Shown piece by piece: positions 55,045 to 64,000 of a stretch of 64,000 nucleotides of DNA. Source of the DNA: Helicobacter turcicus. Its GTDB lineage: Bacteria > Campylobacterota > Campylobacteria > Campylobacterales > Helicobacteraceae. The translations under genes and the position numbers were made by a program. The stretch spans positions 62,001 to 126,000 of the forward strand of contig NZ_JAIGYQ010000006.1 of the NCBI RefSeq assembly GCF_019711685.1, in the 5' to 3' direction. Numbering within the stretch: position 1 is the stretch's first letter; every line of letters begins with the position of its first letter. The notes below the pieces were generated by a model. That model searched no databases, was not told the origin of the DNA, and was given only the letters and a program-made list of their open reading frames with translations.

Positions 55045-56034
55045 TTAATTAGAAAATTTTTTCTTAAGGAGAGTGGCTAAATCTTCTGCGACTGCTTTGC
55101 CAATAGGATAACCTAACTCTTCTAGTTTTGTAGTGATTTCATCCAGAGATTTTTTGCCTAGATTTTTGATATTCTTAATCTGATCTTCACTCAATAACAC
55201 AAGCTCACCTAAGTATTTAATACCAGAGCGATCTAAGCAATTGAAACATCTTGCGCTAAAGTTTAAACTATCAATACTCTGTGATAACACTTTAATCTCT
55301 GGACGATCTTCTTCTCTAGTATTTGCTTCAGGCACTTCAATATTTAACTCTGAATTAAAAATTGCCATTTGTTTATGCATCACACTTAAAGCGTTTTTAA
55401 ATGCCGTTAGAGGTTCAATTTGTCCATCTGTTTGGATATTAAACACTACTTTTTCGTAGTTTGGATCATCTTCTACAAGCACATTTTCTGTATCGTATGT
55501 TACATTTGTAACAGGAGTAAAATATGCGTCTAATGGCATATATCCATCTGGAATCACATTTCTAATATCTTCACTTGGAACATAACCAATTCCCTTGCGA
55601 ACAATAATAGAGAAATTTAAAACTGCATCCTCGTTAATCGTTGCTAGATGGATATTAGGTGTTACAACATCAATCAAATCATTTACCAAATCCTCGCCAG
55701 TAATGATTTTTGGTCCTGTGAATTTATAGTCAATGCTTACACTCTCACTATCATCTCTAACTCTAAAACGGATTGTTTTTAGATTCACAATAAAATGTGA
55801 TACATCTTCCACAACACCACGCACAGAATCAAATTCGTGCGCTACACCTTCAATTCTCAATGCAATAGGAGCAAATCCAACCGAACTTCCAAGCAATAAA
55901 CGACGCAAAGGGTGCGCTAACGTAATTGCATACCCTGCTTCAAAAGGATATGCTGCAATTTCTATTTTATTAACGCCAACTTCTTTAACCTCAATCTTTG
56001 TTGGAACATGCGGAGAAGTTTTAATACTTTTCAT
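55045..56034 (-). CDS. rpoA: DNA-directed RNA polymerase subunit alpha
   Basis: The alpha subunit dimer starts RNA polymerase assembly, and its C-terminal domain meets activators, such as class II Crp/Fnr proteins. The 329-residue protein has PFEAGYAITLAHPLRRLLL in the N-terminal domain and a C-terminal domain with NCLDRSGIKYLGELVLLSE and NIKNLGKKSLDEI. It lies between rpsD and rplQ, the standard place. Confidence 0.98.
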   Translation of the reverse strand: MKSIKTSPHVPTKIEVKEVGVNKIEIAAYPFEAGYAITLAHPLRRLLLGSSVGFAPIALRIEGVAHEFDSVRGVVEDVSHFIVNLKTIRFRVRDDSESVSIDYKFTGPKIITGEDLVNDLIDVVTPNIHLATINEDAVLNFSIIVRKGIGYVPSEDIRNVIPDGYMPLDAYFTPVTNVTYDTENVLVEDDPNYEKVVFNIQTDGQIEPLTAFKNALSVMHKQMAIFNSELNIEVPEANTREEDRPEIKVLSQSIDSLNFSARCFNCLDRSGIKYLGELVLLSEDQIKNIKNLGKKSLDEITTKLEELGYPIGKAVAEDLATLLKKKFSN

Positions 56035-56053
56035 ACTAACCCTTTCCTACAAA

Positions 56054-56680
56054 TTATTTAGAATACAACTCAACAATGAGCCTTTCTTCAATTGGAATAA
56101 CTACCTCTTCACGCTCCGGAAAGCGCGTAAAGATTCCAAACACTTTATCTTGATCTACATCAACCCAAGGAGCAATTCCGGTTTGTTTTGTTAGTTCAAT
56201 TGCTCTTTGCACTTGCGGATTCTTTTTAGTTTTTTCGCAAATTTCAACTTTTTGTCCAATACCAACTAACGCTGAAGGAATGTCAAGTTTTTTACCATCA
56301 ACTAAAATGTGCCCATGCACAACAAGCTGTCTAGCAAATCTTCTTGTAGTTGCAAATCCCATTCTATAAACAACATTATCTAGTCTTCTCTCAATTAATT
56401 TCACTAAATTTTCCCCAGTATTTCCCTCTAGCCTATTTGCTTCTACGAAAATTGCGCGGAATTGCTTTTCAGAAACACCATACATCATTCTTGCTTTCTG
56501 TTTTTCGCGCAACTGAATTCCGTATTCTGAAATTTTTCCGCGTCTTTGTCCATGTTGACCTGGACCATAAGGGCGTTTGTCTAATGCACTTTTACCTGCT
56601 AATCTGCGCTCACCTTTTAACGCAAGACTAACACCAAATCTTCTTTCAATCTTCTCAACAGGACCTCTATATCTTGCCAT
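56054..56680 (-). CDS. rpsD: 30S ribosomal protein S4
   Basis: The 208-residue protein begins [16 protein letters not shown] and has the S4 RNA-binding domain ([20 protein letters not shown] and [12 protein letters not shown]). S4 nucleates 16S rRNA assembly and in E. coli represses this operon by binding its leader. Confidence 0.98.
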   Translation of the reverse strand: MARYRGPVEKIERRFGVSLALKGERRLAGKSALDKRPYGPGQHGQRRGKISEYGIQLREKQKARMMYGVSEKQFRAIFVEANRLEGNTGENLVKLIERRLDNVVYRMGFATTRRFARQLVVHGHILVDGKKLDIPSALVGIGQKVEICEKTKKNPQVQRAIELTKQTGIAPWVDVDQDKVFGIFTRFPEREEVVIPIEERLIVELYSK

Positions 56681-56689
56681 TATCTCTCC

Positions 56690-57082
56690 TTACACTCTTC
56701 TTCTTTTTGGCGCACGGCAACCGTTATGTGGCAATGGTGTTACATCTTTAAGCCATAAAATCTTGATTCCTTCTATACTTCCTAAGCTTTTTACTGCGGT
56801 TTCGCGACCGCTTCCTGGACCTTGAATTTTTACCCCAAGCTCTTTAATTCCATGTTCTTTTGCTTTAAAAACTGCGTCTTCAACCGCTTGTTGGGCTGCA
56901 TAAGGAGTTGATTTTTTGCTCCCTTTGAATCCTAATGCACCTGCTGTGCTCCAGCAGATTACATTACCCATTTCATCAGTGATAGTTACACTTGTATTGT
57001 TAAAAGCAGCAGAAATATGAATAATACCTCTTGCAATATTCTTTTTAACTACCCTTTTTTTATTTACATTTCTTTTAGCCAT
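56690..57082 (-). CDS. rpsK: 30S ribosomal protein S11
   Basis: The 130-residue protein has the S11 patterns [27 protein letters not shown] and the C-terminal [17 protein letters not shown]. It sits between rpsM and rpsD with ten-base gaps. Confidence 0.98.
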   Translation of the reverse strand: MAKRNVNKKRVVKKNIARGIIHISAAFNNTSVTITDEMGNVICWSTAGALGFKGSKKSTPYAAQQAVEDAVFKAKEHGIKELGVKIQGPGSGRETAVKSLGSIEGIKILWLKDVTPLPHNGCRAPKRRRV

Positions 57083-57092
57083 TATCTACCCC

Positions 57093-57461
57093 CTATTTTG
57101 ATGCACTACCAACAGTTTTTCTCTTGCCTTTCCGTGTTCTTGCATTATTTTTTGTTGTTTGACCACGAACAGGAAGACCTTTACGATGTCTTAAACCACG
57201 ATAATTTCCCAAGTCCATAAGGGCTTTAATGTCCATTGTAACTTTTTTGCGCAAATCACCCTCTACGATATGATGAGCTTGAATTTCCTTTGCAATTGAA
57301 GAAACTTCATCCTCATTAAGGTCTTGAACCCTTTTGTCATAAGAGATATTTACAACATTTAAAATATCTCTTGAACTCTTTAATCCCACACCATAAATGT
57401 AAGTTAAAGCATATTCAATTCTCTTTTTTTTGGGTAAATCAACACCAGCAATTCTCGCCAT
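57093..57461 (-). CDS. rpsM: 30S ribosomal protein S13
   Basis: The 122-residue protein starts [20 protein letters not shown] and ends with the [20 protein letters not shown] tail of S13, which contacts tRNA and S19. It follows rpmJ after 11 bases. Confidence 0.98.
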   Translation of the reverse strand: MARIAGVDLPKKKRIEYALTYIYGVGLKSSRDILNVVNISYDKRVQDLNEDEVSSIAKEIQAHHIVEGDLRKKVTMDIKALMDLGNYRGLRHRKGLPVRGQTTKNNARTRKGKRKTVGSASK

Positions 57462-57472
57462 TATTTTTCCTT

Positions 57473-57586
57473 TTAACCTTGTCTTTGTTTATGTTTTGGA
57501 TTCTCGCAAATCACTCGAATCACGCCTTTTCTTTTGATAACCTTGCATTTGTCGCACATTTTCTTGACAGAAGGTCTAACTTTCAT
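57473..57586 (-). CDS. rpmJ: 50S ribosomal protein L36
   Basis: A 37-residue protein starting [20 protein letters not shown] with zinc ligands C11, C14, C27 and H32, the zinc-containing L36 type. It begins with ATG after AGGAG and heads the rpmJ-rpsM-rpsK-rpsD-rpoA-rplQ group. Confidence 0.97.
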   Translation of the reverse strand: MKVRPSVKKMCDKCKVIKRKGVIRVICENPKHKQRQG

Positions 57587-57780
57587 AGCTTACTCCTACT
57601 TTTAAAGGCTACGCCTTATAAAACACTGCGTCTATGGGTAACTCCCACACATCAACTTTGGAATGTTCTAAATTAACATTTATCACTTCCTAAATAGGCA
57701 TTGAGTTTATAGTCCTCTAAGGCATTTCCAAATACCTAAACGACTATGTAAAGGCATAAATTTTTTGCAATAAAGCGTAA
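57587..57780 (-). promoter_or_regulatory. Untranslated leader before rpmJ, possible autoregulatory region
   Basis: About 190 bases lie between the TATAAT at 57781-57786 and rpmJ, the longest gap in an otherwise tight cluster. It may fold and serve as a control site for a ribosomal protein, as the S4 leader does in E. coli, but I see no clear known element. A 25-codon GTG-started reading frame fits inside (57686 down to 57609). Confidence 0.4.
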
Positions 57781-57786
57781 ATTATA
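57781..57786 (-). promoter_or_regulatory. Predicted -10 element before the rpmJ-rplQ group
   Basis: TATAAT on the minus strand, 20 bases past the infA stop and nearly 200 bases before rpmJ. It suggests that the rpmJ-rplQ genes can be transcribed separately from the spc-type genes upstream. Confidence 0.55.
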
Positions 57787-57805
57787 CTTAAATAGTTATT
57801 AAAAA

Positions 57806-58024
57806 CTACTTATATCTAAAAGTGATTCTGCCTTTATCCAAACTATAAGGTGTGAGTTCAATTTTTACCTTATCCCCTTGCAGAATCTTAATATAATGCA
57901 TTCTCATACGTCCTGCAATGTGGCACAAAATAATATGCCCATTCTCAAGTTCTACGCGAAAAGTCGCGTTTGGCAATGCCTCTTTTACGATTCCATCTAC
58001 TTCAATCACATCATCTTTTGCCAC
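57806..58024 (-). CDS. infA: Translation initiation factor IF-1
   Basis: The 72-residue OB-fold protein has [39 protein letters not shown] and ends with GRITFRYK, all typical of IF-1. It follows map after 15 bases. Confidence 0.98.
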   Translation of the reverse strand: MAKDDVIEVDGIVKEALPNATFRVELENGHIILCHIAGRMRMHYIKILQGDKVKIELTPYSLDKGRITFRYK

Positions 58025-58039
58025 TATATTCCTTTACAA

Positions 58040-58798
58040 TTACTCTACAGATAAAATTTCCGCTTTCCCATTAACGATTGCAACTGTATGTTCATAGTGA
58101 CTCCCTCTTAAACCATCAACTGAAACAACACTCCAATCATCCTCTAAAATCTTTGGTTCTCCATCCTTTTGGCAAATCATAGGTTCAATGCAAAACACCA
58201 TCCCTTCTTTGATTTTGTCGCCTTGCTTAGCTTTTTTCCCTTCTAAATAGTTTGGAATTTCTGGCTCTTCGTGCGGTCTTCTACCAATTCCATGCCCACA
58301 AAAACCACGCAAGGGAACATATCCATACTCCAAAATAAACTGCTCCAAAATCGCACTTAGCTCTTTAAAATGCATGCCGACTTTAATCTGAGAGATTGCA
58401 AAATACAACGCATCTTTAGAACAAGCAATCAAACGTTGGTCGGCTTGTGAAATCTCATCAACACCACAAGTTATCGCGCCATCTCCATACCAACCATTAA
58501 GCTGTGTTCCAATATCAAGCCCTACAATATCGCCAACTTGCAATTTGTAATCTGTTGGAACTCCATGGATAATTACCTCATTAACCGATGTGCAAACAGA
58601 ACCTGTAAAGCCATACAAGCCCTTAAAAGACGGAATCGCACCACAAGAGCGAATCATATCTTCACACATTTGATCCAACTCTTTAAGTGTAACACCTGCC
58701 TTTACCTGCGCTTTTAAATGATTTAGAGTCTTCCCAACGATTCTATTAGCTGCCATTAGCGCTTTAATCTCATTAGGTTTTCTAATCGCTATTGCCAT
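58040..58798 (-). CDS. map: Methionine aminopeptidase, type I
   Basis: Map removes the initiator methionine from new proteins with two metal ions. The 252-residue protein has the metal ligands in VGLDIGTQLNGWYGDGAIT (Asp, Asp), GHGIGRRPHEEPEIPN (His), GMVFCIEPM (Glu) and the final EHTVAI (Glu region). The ATG at 58798 overlaps the secY stop; a GTG six codons upstream is in frame but gives an unusual N-terminus. Confidence 0.96.
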   Translation of the reverse strand: MAIAIRKPNEIKALMAANRIVGKTLNHLKAQVKAGVTLKELDQMCEDMIRSCGAIPSFKGLYGFTGSVCTSVNEVIIHGVPTDYKLQVGDIVGLDIGTQLNGWYGDGAITCGVDEISQADQRLIACSKDALYFAISQIKVGMHFKELSAILEQFILEYGYVPLRGFCGHGIGRRPHEEPEIPNYLEGKKAKQGDKIKEGMVFCIEPMICQKDGEPKILEDDWSVVSVDGLRGSHYEHTVAIVNGKAEILSVE

Positions 58799-58799
58799 T

Positions 58800-60059
58800 T
58801 TATAACCCAACTGCACTTAACGTTTTGTATTTATTCATATAAATTTGTGCCTCAATCTTACGCATCGTATCTACTGCCACTTGCACAACAATTAGCACCG
58901 CTGTCCCTCCAAAATAGAAAGGCACACCAGAAGCTTTTACTAAAATCCAAGGTAATGTCGCAATAAGAGCTAAATACAAAGCTCCCCAAAGCGTTAGCCT
59001 ACTTGCAATATCCGTTAGGAAATTTGCAGTACCTTCACCCGGACGGATTCCTGGGATAAAGCCACCTTGTCGCTTTAGATTTTCTGAAATATCTTTGGAA
59101 TTAAACACAATAGAAGCATAAAAATACGCAAAAAACATTACAAGAAAAAACATTAATATGTTGTAAGTATAGCCATTTGGATTTAAGAAGTCTGCAATTT
59201 GCATTACGACACTATTAGAAGAACTTTGTAAAATCGTGGTAGGAAACATCAAGAGAGCAGATGCAAAAATAGGTGGAATTACTCCACTTAGATTCATTTT
59301 AATAGGAATATAATTCATAATGCGCTTATCTTGATTTTGCATCACTACCTTGCGCGAATAGGAAACTGGAATTCTTCTTTCTCCAAGCTCTACATAGATG
59401 ATACAAGCTACTGTAATGATAATAATTGCAACAATAAATAGTAATACAATCCAGCTAATTTGGTTAGTATTGACAAGGTTAAATGTCCCAGCAATTGCGC
59501 TAGGTATTCCAGAGACAATCCCACTAAAGATAATTAAACTAATTCCATTTCCAATTCCCCTTTGCGTTATTTGTTCGCCAATCCACATTAGCAACATTGT
59601 TCCACAAAGCATAGAGAGTGTAGAAATTGCAATAAATACATTCATATCAATCATTATTGCACCATTTACCCCAGTTCCTAAACTTTTTAAACCAATAGAT
59701 ACACCAACTGCTTGAAGAATTGTAATTACAATTGTTGCGTAGCGAATAATTTGCATATATTTTTGCATACCATCACGTTCTTTTTTCATTTTGCCAAGAT
59801 TTGGAAAAGTGGAAGCTAAAAGTTCCATAATAATAGATGCAGTAATGTATGGCATAATCCCTAGAGAGATAATGCTAAGGCGCTCTACGGCGTTACCGCT
59901 GAACATATTAAATAAACCAAGTGCATTAGAGGCGTTATTGTCAAAAAACGATTTAATCACCATTGTATCAACACCCGGTACTGGAACATACGCCAACACG
60001 CGGTAAGCTAAAAGAAAGCCTAGCGTAATAAGAATCTTATTGACAATTGCCTTGTTCAT
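58800..60059 (-). CDS. secY: Preprotein translocase subunit SecY
   Basis: SecY is the channel of the Sec translocon. The 419-residue protein has ten membrane spans and the signatures RVLAYVPVPGVD near the N-terminus, LSIISLGIMPYITASI (plug-proximal helix), GIGNGISLIIFSGI and RRIPVSYSRKV. It starts one base before the rplO stop ends and is followed directly by map. Confidence 0.98.
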   Translation of the reverse strand: MNKAIVNKILITLGFLLAYRVLAYVPVPGVDTMVIKSFFDNNASNALGLFNMFSGNAVERLSIISLGIMPYITASIIMELLASTFPNLGKMKKERDGMQKYMQIIRYATIVITILQAVGVSIGLKSLGTGVNGAIMIDMNVFIAISTLSMLCGTMLLMWIGEQITQRGIGNGISLIIFSGIVSGIPSAIAGTFNLVNTNQISWIVLLFIVAIIIITVACIIYVELGERRIPVSYSRKVVMQNQDKRIMNYIPIKMNLSGVIPPIFASALLMFPTTILQSSSNSVVMQIADFLNPNGYTYNILMFFLVMFFAYFYASIVFNSKDISENLKRQGGFIPGIRPGEGTANFLTDIASRLTLWGALYLALIATLPWILVKASGVPFYFGGTAVLIVVQVAVDTMRKIEAQIYMNKYKTLSAVGL

Positions 60060-60460
60060 TACTTTTGTCCGCTTGTTGTAATTCTCTCATCTTTTATTTT
60101 TGATGCAATGTTTCTAGCTTCTACACCAATTAATTTAATTTTTGTTGTATAAGATGGGAATTTATGCACAGCTTTGATGCTTTCAAAAGTAATTTCTGCT
60201 AAGCCTGCTACAACCTTGATTGCATCTACATTGATAACATAAGGCTTTTCAACGCGACTATTAAAACCGATTTTTGGAAGACGACGTTGTAAAGGTTGCT
60301 GCCCACCTTCAAAGCCTCTTTTTTGTTTAGAGCCCGTTCTTGCAGTTTGTCCTTTTCCACCCCTTGTGGAAGTTTTTCCCATACCACTACCTTGCCCACG
60401 TCCTATTCTTTTGATTTTTTTTACACTGCCCTTAGCAGGTGTCAAATTTTCTAATGCCAT
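60059..60460 (-). CDS. rplO: 50S ribosomal protein L15
   Basis: The 133-residue protein has the glycine- and basic-rich [21 protein letters not shown] start and the [18 protein letters not shown] motif of L15. It is located between rpsE and secY. Confidence 0.98.
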   Translation of the reverse strand: MALENLTPAKGSVKKIKRIGRGQGSGMGKTSTRGGKGQTARTGSKQKRGFEGGQQPLQRRLPKIGFNSRVEKPYVINVDAIKVVAGLAEITFESIKAVHKFPSYTTKIKLIGVEARNIASKIKDERITTSGQK

Positions 60461-60469
60461 ACAATCTCC

Positions 60470-60910
60470 TTATGCTTTTACCTTAGAAAGGGCTTTAATG
60501 GTTGCGCGTACAACATTGTAAGGATTATTTGAACCTAAAGATTTTGTCAAAATATCCTTAATTCCTGCCTTCTCTAACACTGGACGCACTGAGCCACCAG
60601 CAATAACACCTGTTCCCTCACTAGCTGGCTTTAGCAATACAATACTTGAATTATATTTTTCCTGAACATCATGCGCAATTGTTGTCCCTTTAACATTTAC
60701 CTTGACAATATTTTTAAACGCATCATCAATTGCCTTTTTAATTGCGTCTGGGACTTCTTTTGCCTTACCCAAACCAAAGCCTACTAAACCAGCTTTGTTA
60801 CCAACAACTACCAAAGCATTAAAACGAAACCTACGCCCACCTTTAACAACCTTTGTAACACGTCCAATATTTACAACATATTCTTCAAATTCTTCTCTAT
60901 TGATTTCCAT
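60470..60910 (-). CDS. rpsE: 30S ribosomal protein S5
   Basis: The 146-residue protein has the S5 double-stranded-RNA-binding fold with [37 protein letters not shown] and the later [15 protein letters not shown]. The N-terminus is shorter than in E. coli. Confidence 0.98.
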   Translation of the reverse strand: MEINREEFEEYVVNIGRVTKVVKGGRRFRFNALVVVGNKAGLVGFGLGKAKEVPDAIKKAIDDAFKNIVKVNVKGTTIAHDVQEKYNSSIVLLKPASEGTGVIAGGSVRPVLEKAGIKDILTKSLGSNNPYNVVRATIKALSKVKA

Positions 60911-60918
60911 ATTTACCC

Positions 60919-61275
60919 CTACAGATTGATTCCGCTTTCACGGAGAGAGTCAGCAAAACTTGCAACAACACCGTGATACAAATAGCCATTCCTGTCAAAA
61001 AGAACTTCAGAAATATTCGCTTTCTTAAGACTATCTGCAAATGCAACAGCAATTTTCTTTACATCTTCCCTGTTGTTTCTTAAGCCCATTTTTTTACCAT
61101 CAACGCTTGCTAGAGTTACACCTCTTGTATCATCAATCACTTGAGCATAGAAATATTTATTTGAACGAAAAATACTTAATCTAGGAGTTGTAGCGCATCC
61201 AAAAACTCTTGCGCGAATTCTAAGCTTTCTTTTGAGTCTTAAACTTCTTTTTTTTCTAATAATTTTATTTGTCAT
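60919..61275 (-). CDS. rplR: 50S ribosomal protein L18
   Basis: The 118-residue protein has a basic N-terminus, then [19 protein letters not shown] and [21 protein letters not shown], the 5S-rRNA-binding L18 patterns. Confidence 0.98.
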   Translation of the reverse strand: MTNKIIRKKRSLRLKRKLRIRARVFGCATTPRLSIFRSNKYFYAQVIDDTRGVTLASVDGKKMGLRNNREDVKKIAVAFADSLKKANISEVLFDRNGYLYHGVVASFADSLRESGINL

Positions 61276-61284
61276 TATCTATCC

Positions 61285-61821
61285 TTATTTTTTAGAAGTT
61301 TTACCAGCTTTGCGAATAATGCGCTCGTCGGAATATTTCACACCCTTACCTTTATATGGCTCTGGTGGTCTAAACTCTCTAATCTCAGCTGCAATTTGTC
61401 CAATTTGTTGTTTATCGGCACCCTTAATAACAATAATATTCTTATCAACAGCAATTTCAACACCTTCTGGGATGTCATAATTAATAGGATGAGAGAATCC
61501 AAGCGCAAGCTCTAAAACTTTACCTTTCACCACTGCTTTATAACCCACACCATTGATTTCTAATTGCTTACTAAAACCATCTGTTAGTCCAACTACGATA
61601 TTGTTTGCTAATGCTCTATAAGTTCCCCAATACGCCTTAGCTTGCGCACTATCACCATTTAAGAGAAAACTTAGTTCTCCATCTTTAAAAGTAATACCAA
61701 CGCGCCCATAAGTTTCTAACTCTTTTGTAAGCTTGCCACCTTTAAAAACTATTTTGCTTCCTTCAATGCTGACTTGAACACTACTTGGAATGCTAATAGG
61801 TTTCTTTCCAACTCTTGACAT
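61285..61821 (-). CDS. rplF: 50S ribosomal protein L6
   Basis: The 178-residue protein begins [17 protein letters not shown] and ends with [16 protein letters not shown], the L6 signature near the sarcin-ricin loop. Confidence 0.98.
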   Translation of the reverse strand: MSRVGKKPISIPSSVQVSIEGSKIVFKGGKLTKELETYGRVGITFKDGELSFLLNGDSAQAKAYWGTYRALANNIVVGLTDGFSKQLEINGVGYKAVVKGKVLELALGFSHPINYDIPEGVEIAVDKNIIVIKGADKQQIGQIAAEIREFRPPEPYKGKGVKYSDERIIRKAGKTSKK

Positions 61822-61830
61822 TACATACTC

Positions 61831-62226
61831 CTACCAAATACTGCAAAGGGCTTCACCACCCACATTTGCTTTATAAGCATCTTCATTGGCAATTACACCT
61901 TTACTTGTGCTTACGACAATTGTTCCATAACCATTTTTGAAGCGCTTAAGTTCATTTCTACTTTTATAAACGCGTCTCCCTGGTTTTGAGATTCTAGTGA
62001 TTTCATTAATCACAGAATGCCCTTTCTCATCATATTTTAAAACAACATTGATAGATTGTTTTTTATCTTGCTCAATCACTTTGAAGCTTTCAATAAATCC
62101 TTTTCTCTGAAAGACTTCTAGGATAGATACAACGATTTTTGCATAATACAAACTCGTCGTATCTAAACGGCGCATACTTGCATTTCTAATTCTAGTTAAT
62201 GAATCTGCGATAATATCATTTACCAT
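61831..62226 (-). CDS. rpsH: 30S ribosomal protein S8
   Basis: The 131-residue protein starts [17 protein letters not shown] and has the C-terminal [12 protein letters not shown] and GGEALCSIW patterns of S8, which in E. coli also represses its operon. Confidence 0.98.
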   Translation of the reverse strand: MVNDIIADSLTRIRNASMRRLDTTSLYYAKIVVSILEVFQRKGFIESFKVIEQDKKQSINVVLKYDEKGHSVINEITRISKPGRRVYKSRNELKRFKNGYGTIVVSTSKGVIANEDAYKANVGGEALCSIW

Positions 62227-62235
62227 TTTTACCCC

Positions 62236-62421
62236 TTACCAACTTGCTTTTCTAAGTCCAGGTATTAAACCTTCATTCCCCATTTTACGAAGGCAAACAC
62301 GGCAAATACCAAAATCTCTATACACAGAATGTGGTCTCCCACAAATGGAACATCTTGTGTATGCTCTAACTTTAAACTTAGGCTTTCTTGCCGCCTTTGC
62401 AATCATAGATTTCTTAGCCAT
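62236..62421 (-). CDS. rpsN: 30S ribosomal protein S14, zinc-binding type
   Basis: The 61-residue protein is the short zinc-containing S14 (type Z) with CSICGRPH and CRVCLRKM as two CxxC pairs. The ATG at 62421 is chosen, giving MAKKSMIAK; ten codons of upstream reading lie within rplE. It overlaps the rplE stop by eight bases. Confidence 0.97.
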   Translation of the reverse strand: MAKKSMIAKAARKPKFKVRAYTRCSICGRPHSVYRDFGICRVCLRKMGNEGLIPGLRKASW

Positions 62422-62968
62422 TGTTTCTTCCTTTCGCAAAAGGTAATCCAAAGAGCTCTAGCAATTTCAACGCTTCTTTATCACTTGTAGCAGATGTTAC
62501 AAATGTAATATTCATTCCGTGGCTTACCATAATATCATCATACACTACTTCTGGGAAAATCAATTGTTCATTAACGCCAAAGCTATAATTTCCTCTTCCG
62601 TCAAATCCGTTACGCGGAATCCCACGAAAGTCTTTTACTCTCGGAAGTGCAATTACAATTAACTTTTCTAGGAAGTTATACATTTGATTGCCTCTTAGCG
62701 TTACTTTTACACCCATTGGCATCCCTTCGCGCATTTTAAATCCTGCAACAGATTTCTTAGCAATAGTAATTACAGCTTTTTGTCCAGCAATTAGCGAAAT
62801 TGTATCAGCAATGTTTTGCATAATTTTTGTATCTTTTGCGTGCGCACCAGCACCTACACTAATCACAATTTTTTCAAGTTTTGGCAAAAGCATAGGATTT
62901 TTAATCCCTAGTTCTTCTGCTAACTTTGCTTTAATTTCATTCTTATAAGCAGCTTTTAATGCGAACAT
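62414..62968 (-). CDS. rplE: 50S ribosomal protein L5
   Basis: The 184-residue protein has [20 protein letters not shown], the [20 protein letters not shown] segment and [20 protein letters not shown], typical of L5. The ATG at 62968 follows GAGGA; a TTG one codon earlier is also in frame. Confidence 0.98.
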   Translation of the reverse strand: MFALKAAYKNEIKAKLAEELGIKNPMLLPKLEKIVISVGAGAHAKDTKIMQNIADTISLIAGQKAVITIAKKSVAGFKMREGMPMGVKVTLRGNQMYNFLEKLIVIALPRVKDFRGIPRNGFDGRGNYSFGVNEQLIFPEVVYDDIMVSHGMNITFVTSATSDKEALKLLELFGLPFAKGRNNG

Positions 62969-62971
62969 CAA

Positions 62972-63202
62972 TTAATCCTCCGCTTTCTTAACATTTGAAA
63001 TGTGTATTGGCATTTCTTTATCCACAAAACCACCTTTTGGATTCTTATCGCTTGGTTTTACGGCTTTCTTTGCCACTTTACACCCCTCCACAATCACTTG
63101 TGAAGTTTTAGGCAATACACGCAAAATTTTTGCTTTTTTGCCTTTGTCATCTCCAGTGATTACTTCTACTAAATCACCTTTTTTAATTTTAAACTTTGCC
63201 AT
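62972..63202 (-). CDS. rplX: 50S ribosomal protein L24
   Basis: The 76-residue protein has the KOW motif [20 protein letters not shown] and ends with [12 protein letters not shown]. It overlaps the rplN end by one base. Confidence 0.98.
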   Translation of the reverse strand: MAKFKIKKGDLVEVITGDDKGKKAKILRVLPKTSQVIVEGCKVAKKAVKPSDKNPKGGFVDKEMPIHISNVKKAED

Positions 63203-63570
63203 TACAATACCTCCGGAGCTAATGATACAATCTTCATAAAATTAGCATAACGAATCTCTCTACCAACCGGTCCAAAAATGCGTGTTCCAATAGGCTCTTT
63301 TTTGCTATCTAAAATTACAGCTGCATTATCATCAAAACGAATTAACGCACCATCTTCACGATGCAATTCTTTTTTTGTTCTCACAACAACCGCTTTAACA
63401 ACCTGACCTTTTTTAACCTTACCACTAGGCAAAGCTTTTTTCACAGAAGCCACAATAACATCACCAATAGTTGCATATCGTCTTTTACTTCCACCTAAAA
63501 CCTTAATACACATCACTTCCTTTGCACCACTATTATCAGCAACATTTAATCTTGTAAAACTTTGAATCAT
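63202..63570 (-). CDS. rplN: 50S ribosomal protein L14
   Basis: The 122-residue protein starts [18 protein letters not shown], with [20 protein letters not shown] and FGPVGREIR, the L14 signatures. It overlaps rpsQ by four bases. Confidence 0.98.
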   Translation of the reverse strand: MIQSFTRLNVADNSGAKEVMCIKVLGGSKRRYATIGDVIVASVKKALPSGKVKKGQVVKAVVVRTKKELHREDGALIRFDDNAAVILDSKKEPIGTRIFGPVGREIRYANFMKIVSLAPEVL

Positions 63571-63833
63571 AATTCAACTCCTACAGATACAACTCTATGC
63601 AATGTAAAAGCTTTTCTTTTTGAAAGAGGTTTGCACTCAATTGCTTCAATCACATCTCCAACTTTTACACTATTATTCTCGTCATGCACAATATAGCGTT
63701 TAAATCTTTTAACAATTTTTCTATATTTTAAATGCATAACGCGCCTTTCAACAAGCACTGTTACACTTTTATCGCCTGTTTTGGTTACTACTCTACCAGC
63801 AATAACTCTTTTGTGCGGTTGTGCGTTACTCAT
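63567..63833 (-). CDS. rpsQ: 30S ribosomal protein S17
   Basis: The 88-residue OB-fold protein has [31 protein letters not shown]-like text ([13 protein letters not shown]) and [16 protein letters not shown], typical of S17. Its ATG lies directly next to the rpmC stop. Confidence 0.97.
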   Translation of the reverse strand: MSNAQPHKRVIAGRVVTKTGDKSVTVLVERRVMHLKYRKIVKRFKRYIVHDENNSVKVGDVIEAIECKPLSKRKAFTLHRVVSVGVEL

Positions 63834-64000
63834 TTACGCCCTCCTTTTTTCATTAAGAGCTGTCTTGATTCTAGCAATATCTTTTCTTGCAACTCTTATT
63901 TCACTAGAATTTGTCAATTGCATTGTTCTTAGTTTTAAGTTTAACTCAAATAAAAGCGTTTCTTTTTCTTTTAACAAAGCATTTAATTCTTCAATTGTTT
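63834..64000 (-). CDS. rpmC: 50S ribosomal protein L29, C-terminal part
   Basis: The gene is cut by the right window edge. The visible 54 codons ([16 protein letters not shown] to ALNEKRRA) and TAA at 63836-63834 match L29, which is about 65 residues; perhaps ten N-terminal residues are missing. The order rpmC-rpsQ-rplN is the standard one. Confidence 0.93.
   Translation of the reverse strand, partial: TIEELNALLKEKETLLFELNLKLRTMQLTNSSEIRVARKDIARIKTALNEKRRA

Noticed and set aside
1-64000. CRISPR array, prophage, rRNA operon or replication origin.
   Set aside because: No regular repeat-spacer pattern, phage genes, rRNA-like stretches or dnaA-box cluster were seen. hobA is linked to initiation but no origin is near it.

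Overview
The window reads as chromosomal DNA of a Helicobacter-like Campylobacterota (epsilonproteobacterium), most likely an enterohepatic or intestinal Helicobacter rather than H. pylori. The evidence is the low GC content, many TTG/GTG starts, dense gene packing, the lineage-specific hobA gene, a frdCAB fumarate reductase, the epsilonproteobacterial napAGHBFLD order, and many short gene blocks that, as I remember them, match H. pylori order. H. pylori lacks nap and most of the his and leu genes seen here. The species cannot be fixed from the sequence alone.

Layout: (1) 1-10.3 kb, plus strand: end of dut, a TPR-like membrane protein and a propeller lipoprotein (YfgM/BamB-like pair), coaX, hisG, leuC, a small lipoprotein on the minus strand, tatB-tatC-queA-rsmG, two small unknown genes, then a Crp/Fnr regulator overlapping a membrane sensor with two PilJ/NarX-type P-box motifs. 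(2) 10.3-16.9 kb: prmC and an M48 protease (minus), a divergent MreB paralogue, pgeF, a three-part protein with a degenerate receiver, and hisC. (3) 16.9-26.2 kb: fliF-fliG-fliH-dxs-mlaA-mlaC-RND exporter. (4) 26.1-34.4 kb: recJ and pyrG (minus), an ATPase and marC (plus), a serine-type permease (minus), a 0.95-kb gene-poor stretch holding a duplicated piece of frdC, a HAD phosphatase and tRNA-Ser(GGA). (5) 34.5-38.0 kb: frdCAB (minus). (6) 38.2-40.6 kb: nfu, an unknown gene and murE (plus). (7) 40.6-47.4 kb: napAGHBFLD (minus). (8) 47.6-53.3 kb: ung, unknown, folP, holB, hobA, lysC, rppH (minus). (9) 53.5-54.5 kb: a TetR regulator and gatC (plus). (10) 54.7-64 kb: the ribosomal protein cluster from rpmC to rplQ with secY, map, infA, rpmJ and rpoA (minus).

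Together the genes describe a motile microaerobe or anaerobe respiring fumarate and nitrate through menaquinol: Tat exports NapA and NapG, NapGH passes electrons to NapB and NapA, and FrdCAB reduces fumarate. The most interesting signal is regulatory. The napA promoter carries a perfect 14-bp TTGA-N6-TCAA palindrome centred 41.5 bp before the predicted start site. About 39 kb away sits a Crp/Fnr protein whose recognition helix has the E-x-x-S-R pattern that reads such half-sites, translationally coupled to a sensor that resembles NarX/PilJ input domains but has no kinase or chemotaxis output. This suggests a nitrate-sensing route without a histidine kinase. A second notable feature is an exact 162-bp direct repeat of the frdC 3' end flanking a segment that contains frdA and frdB.
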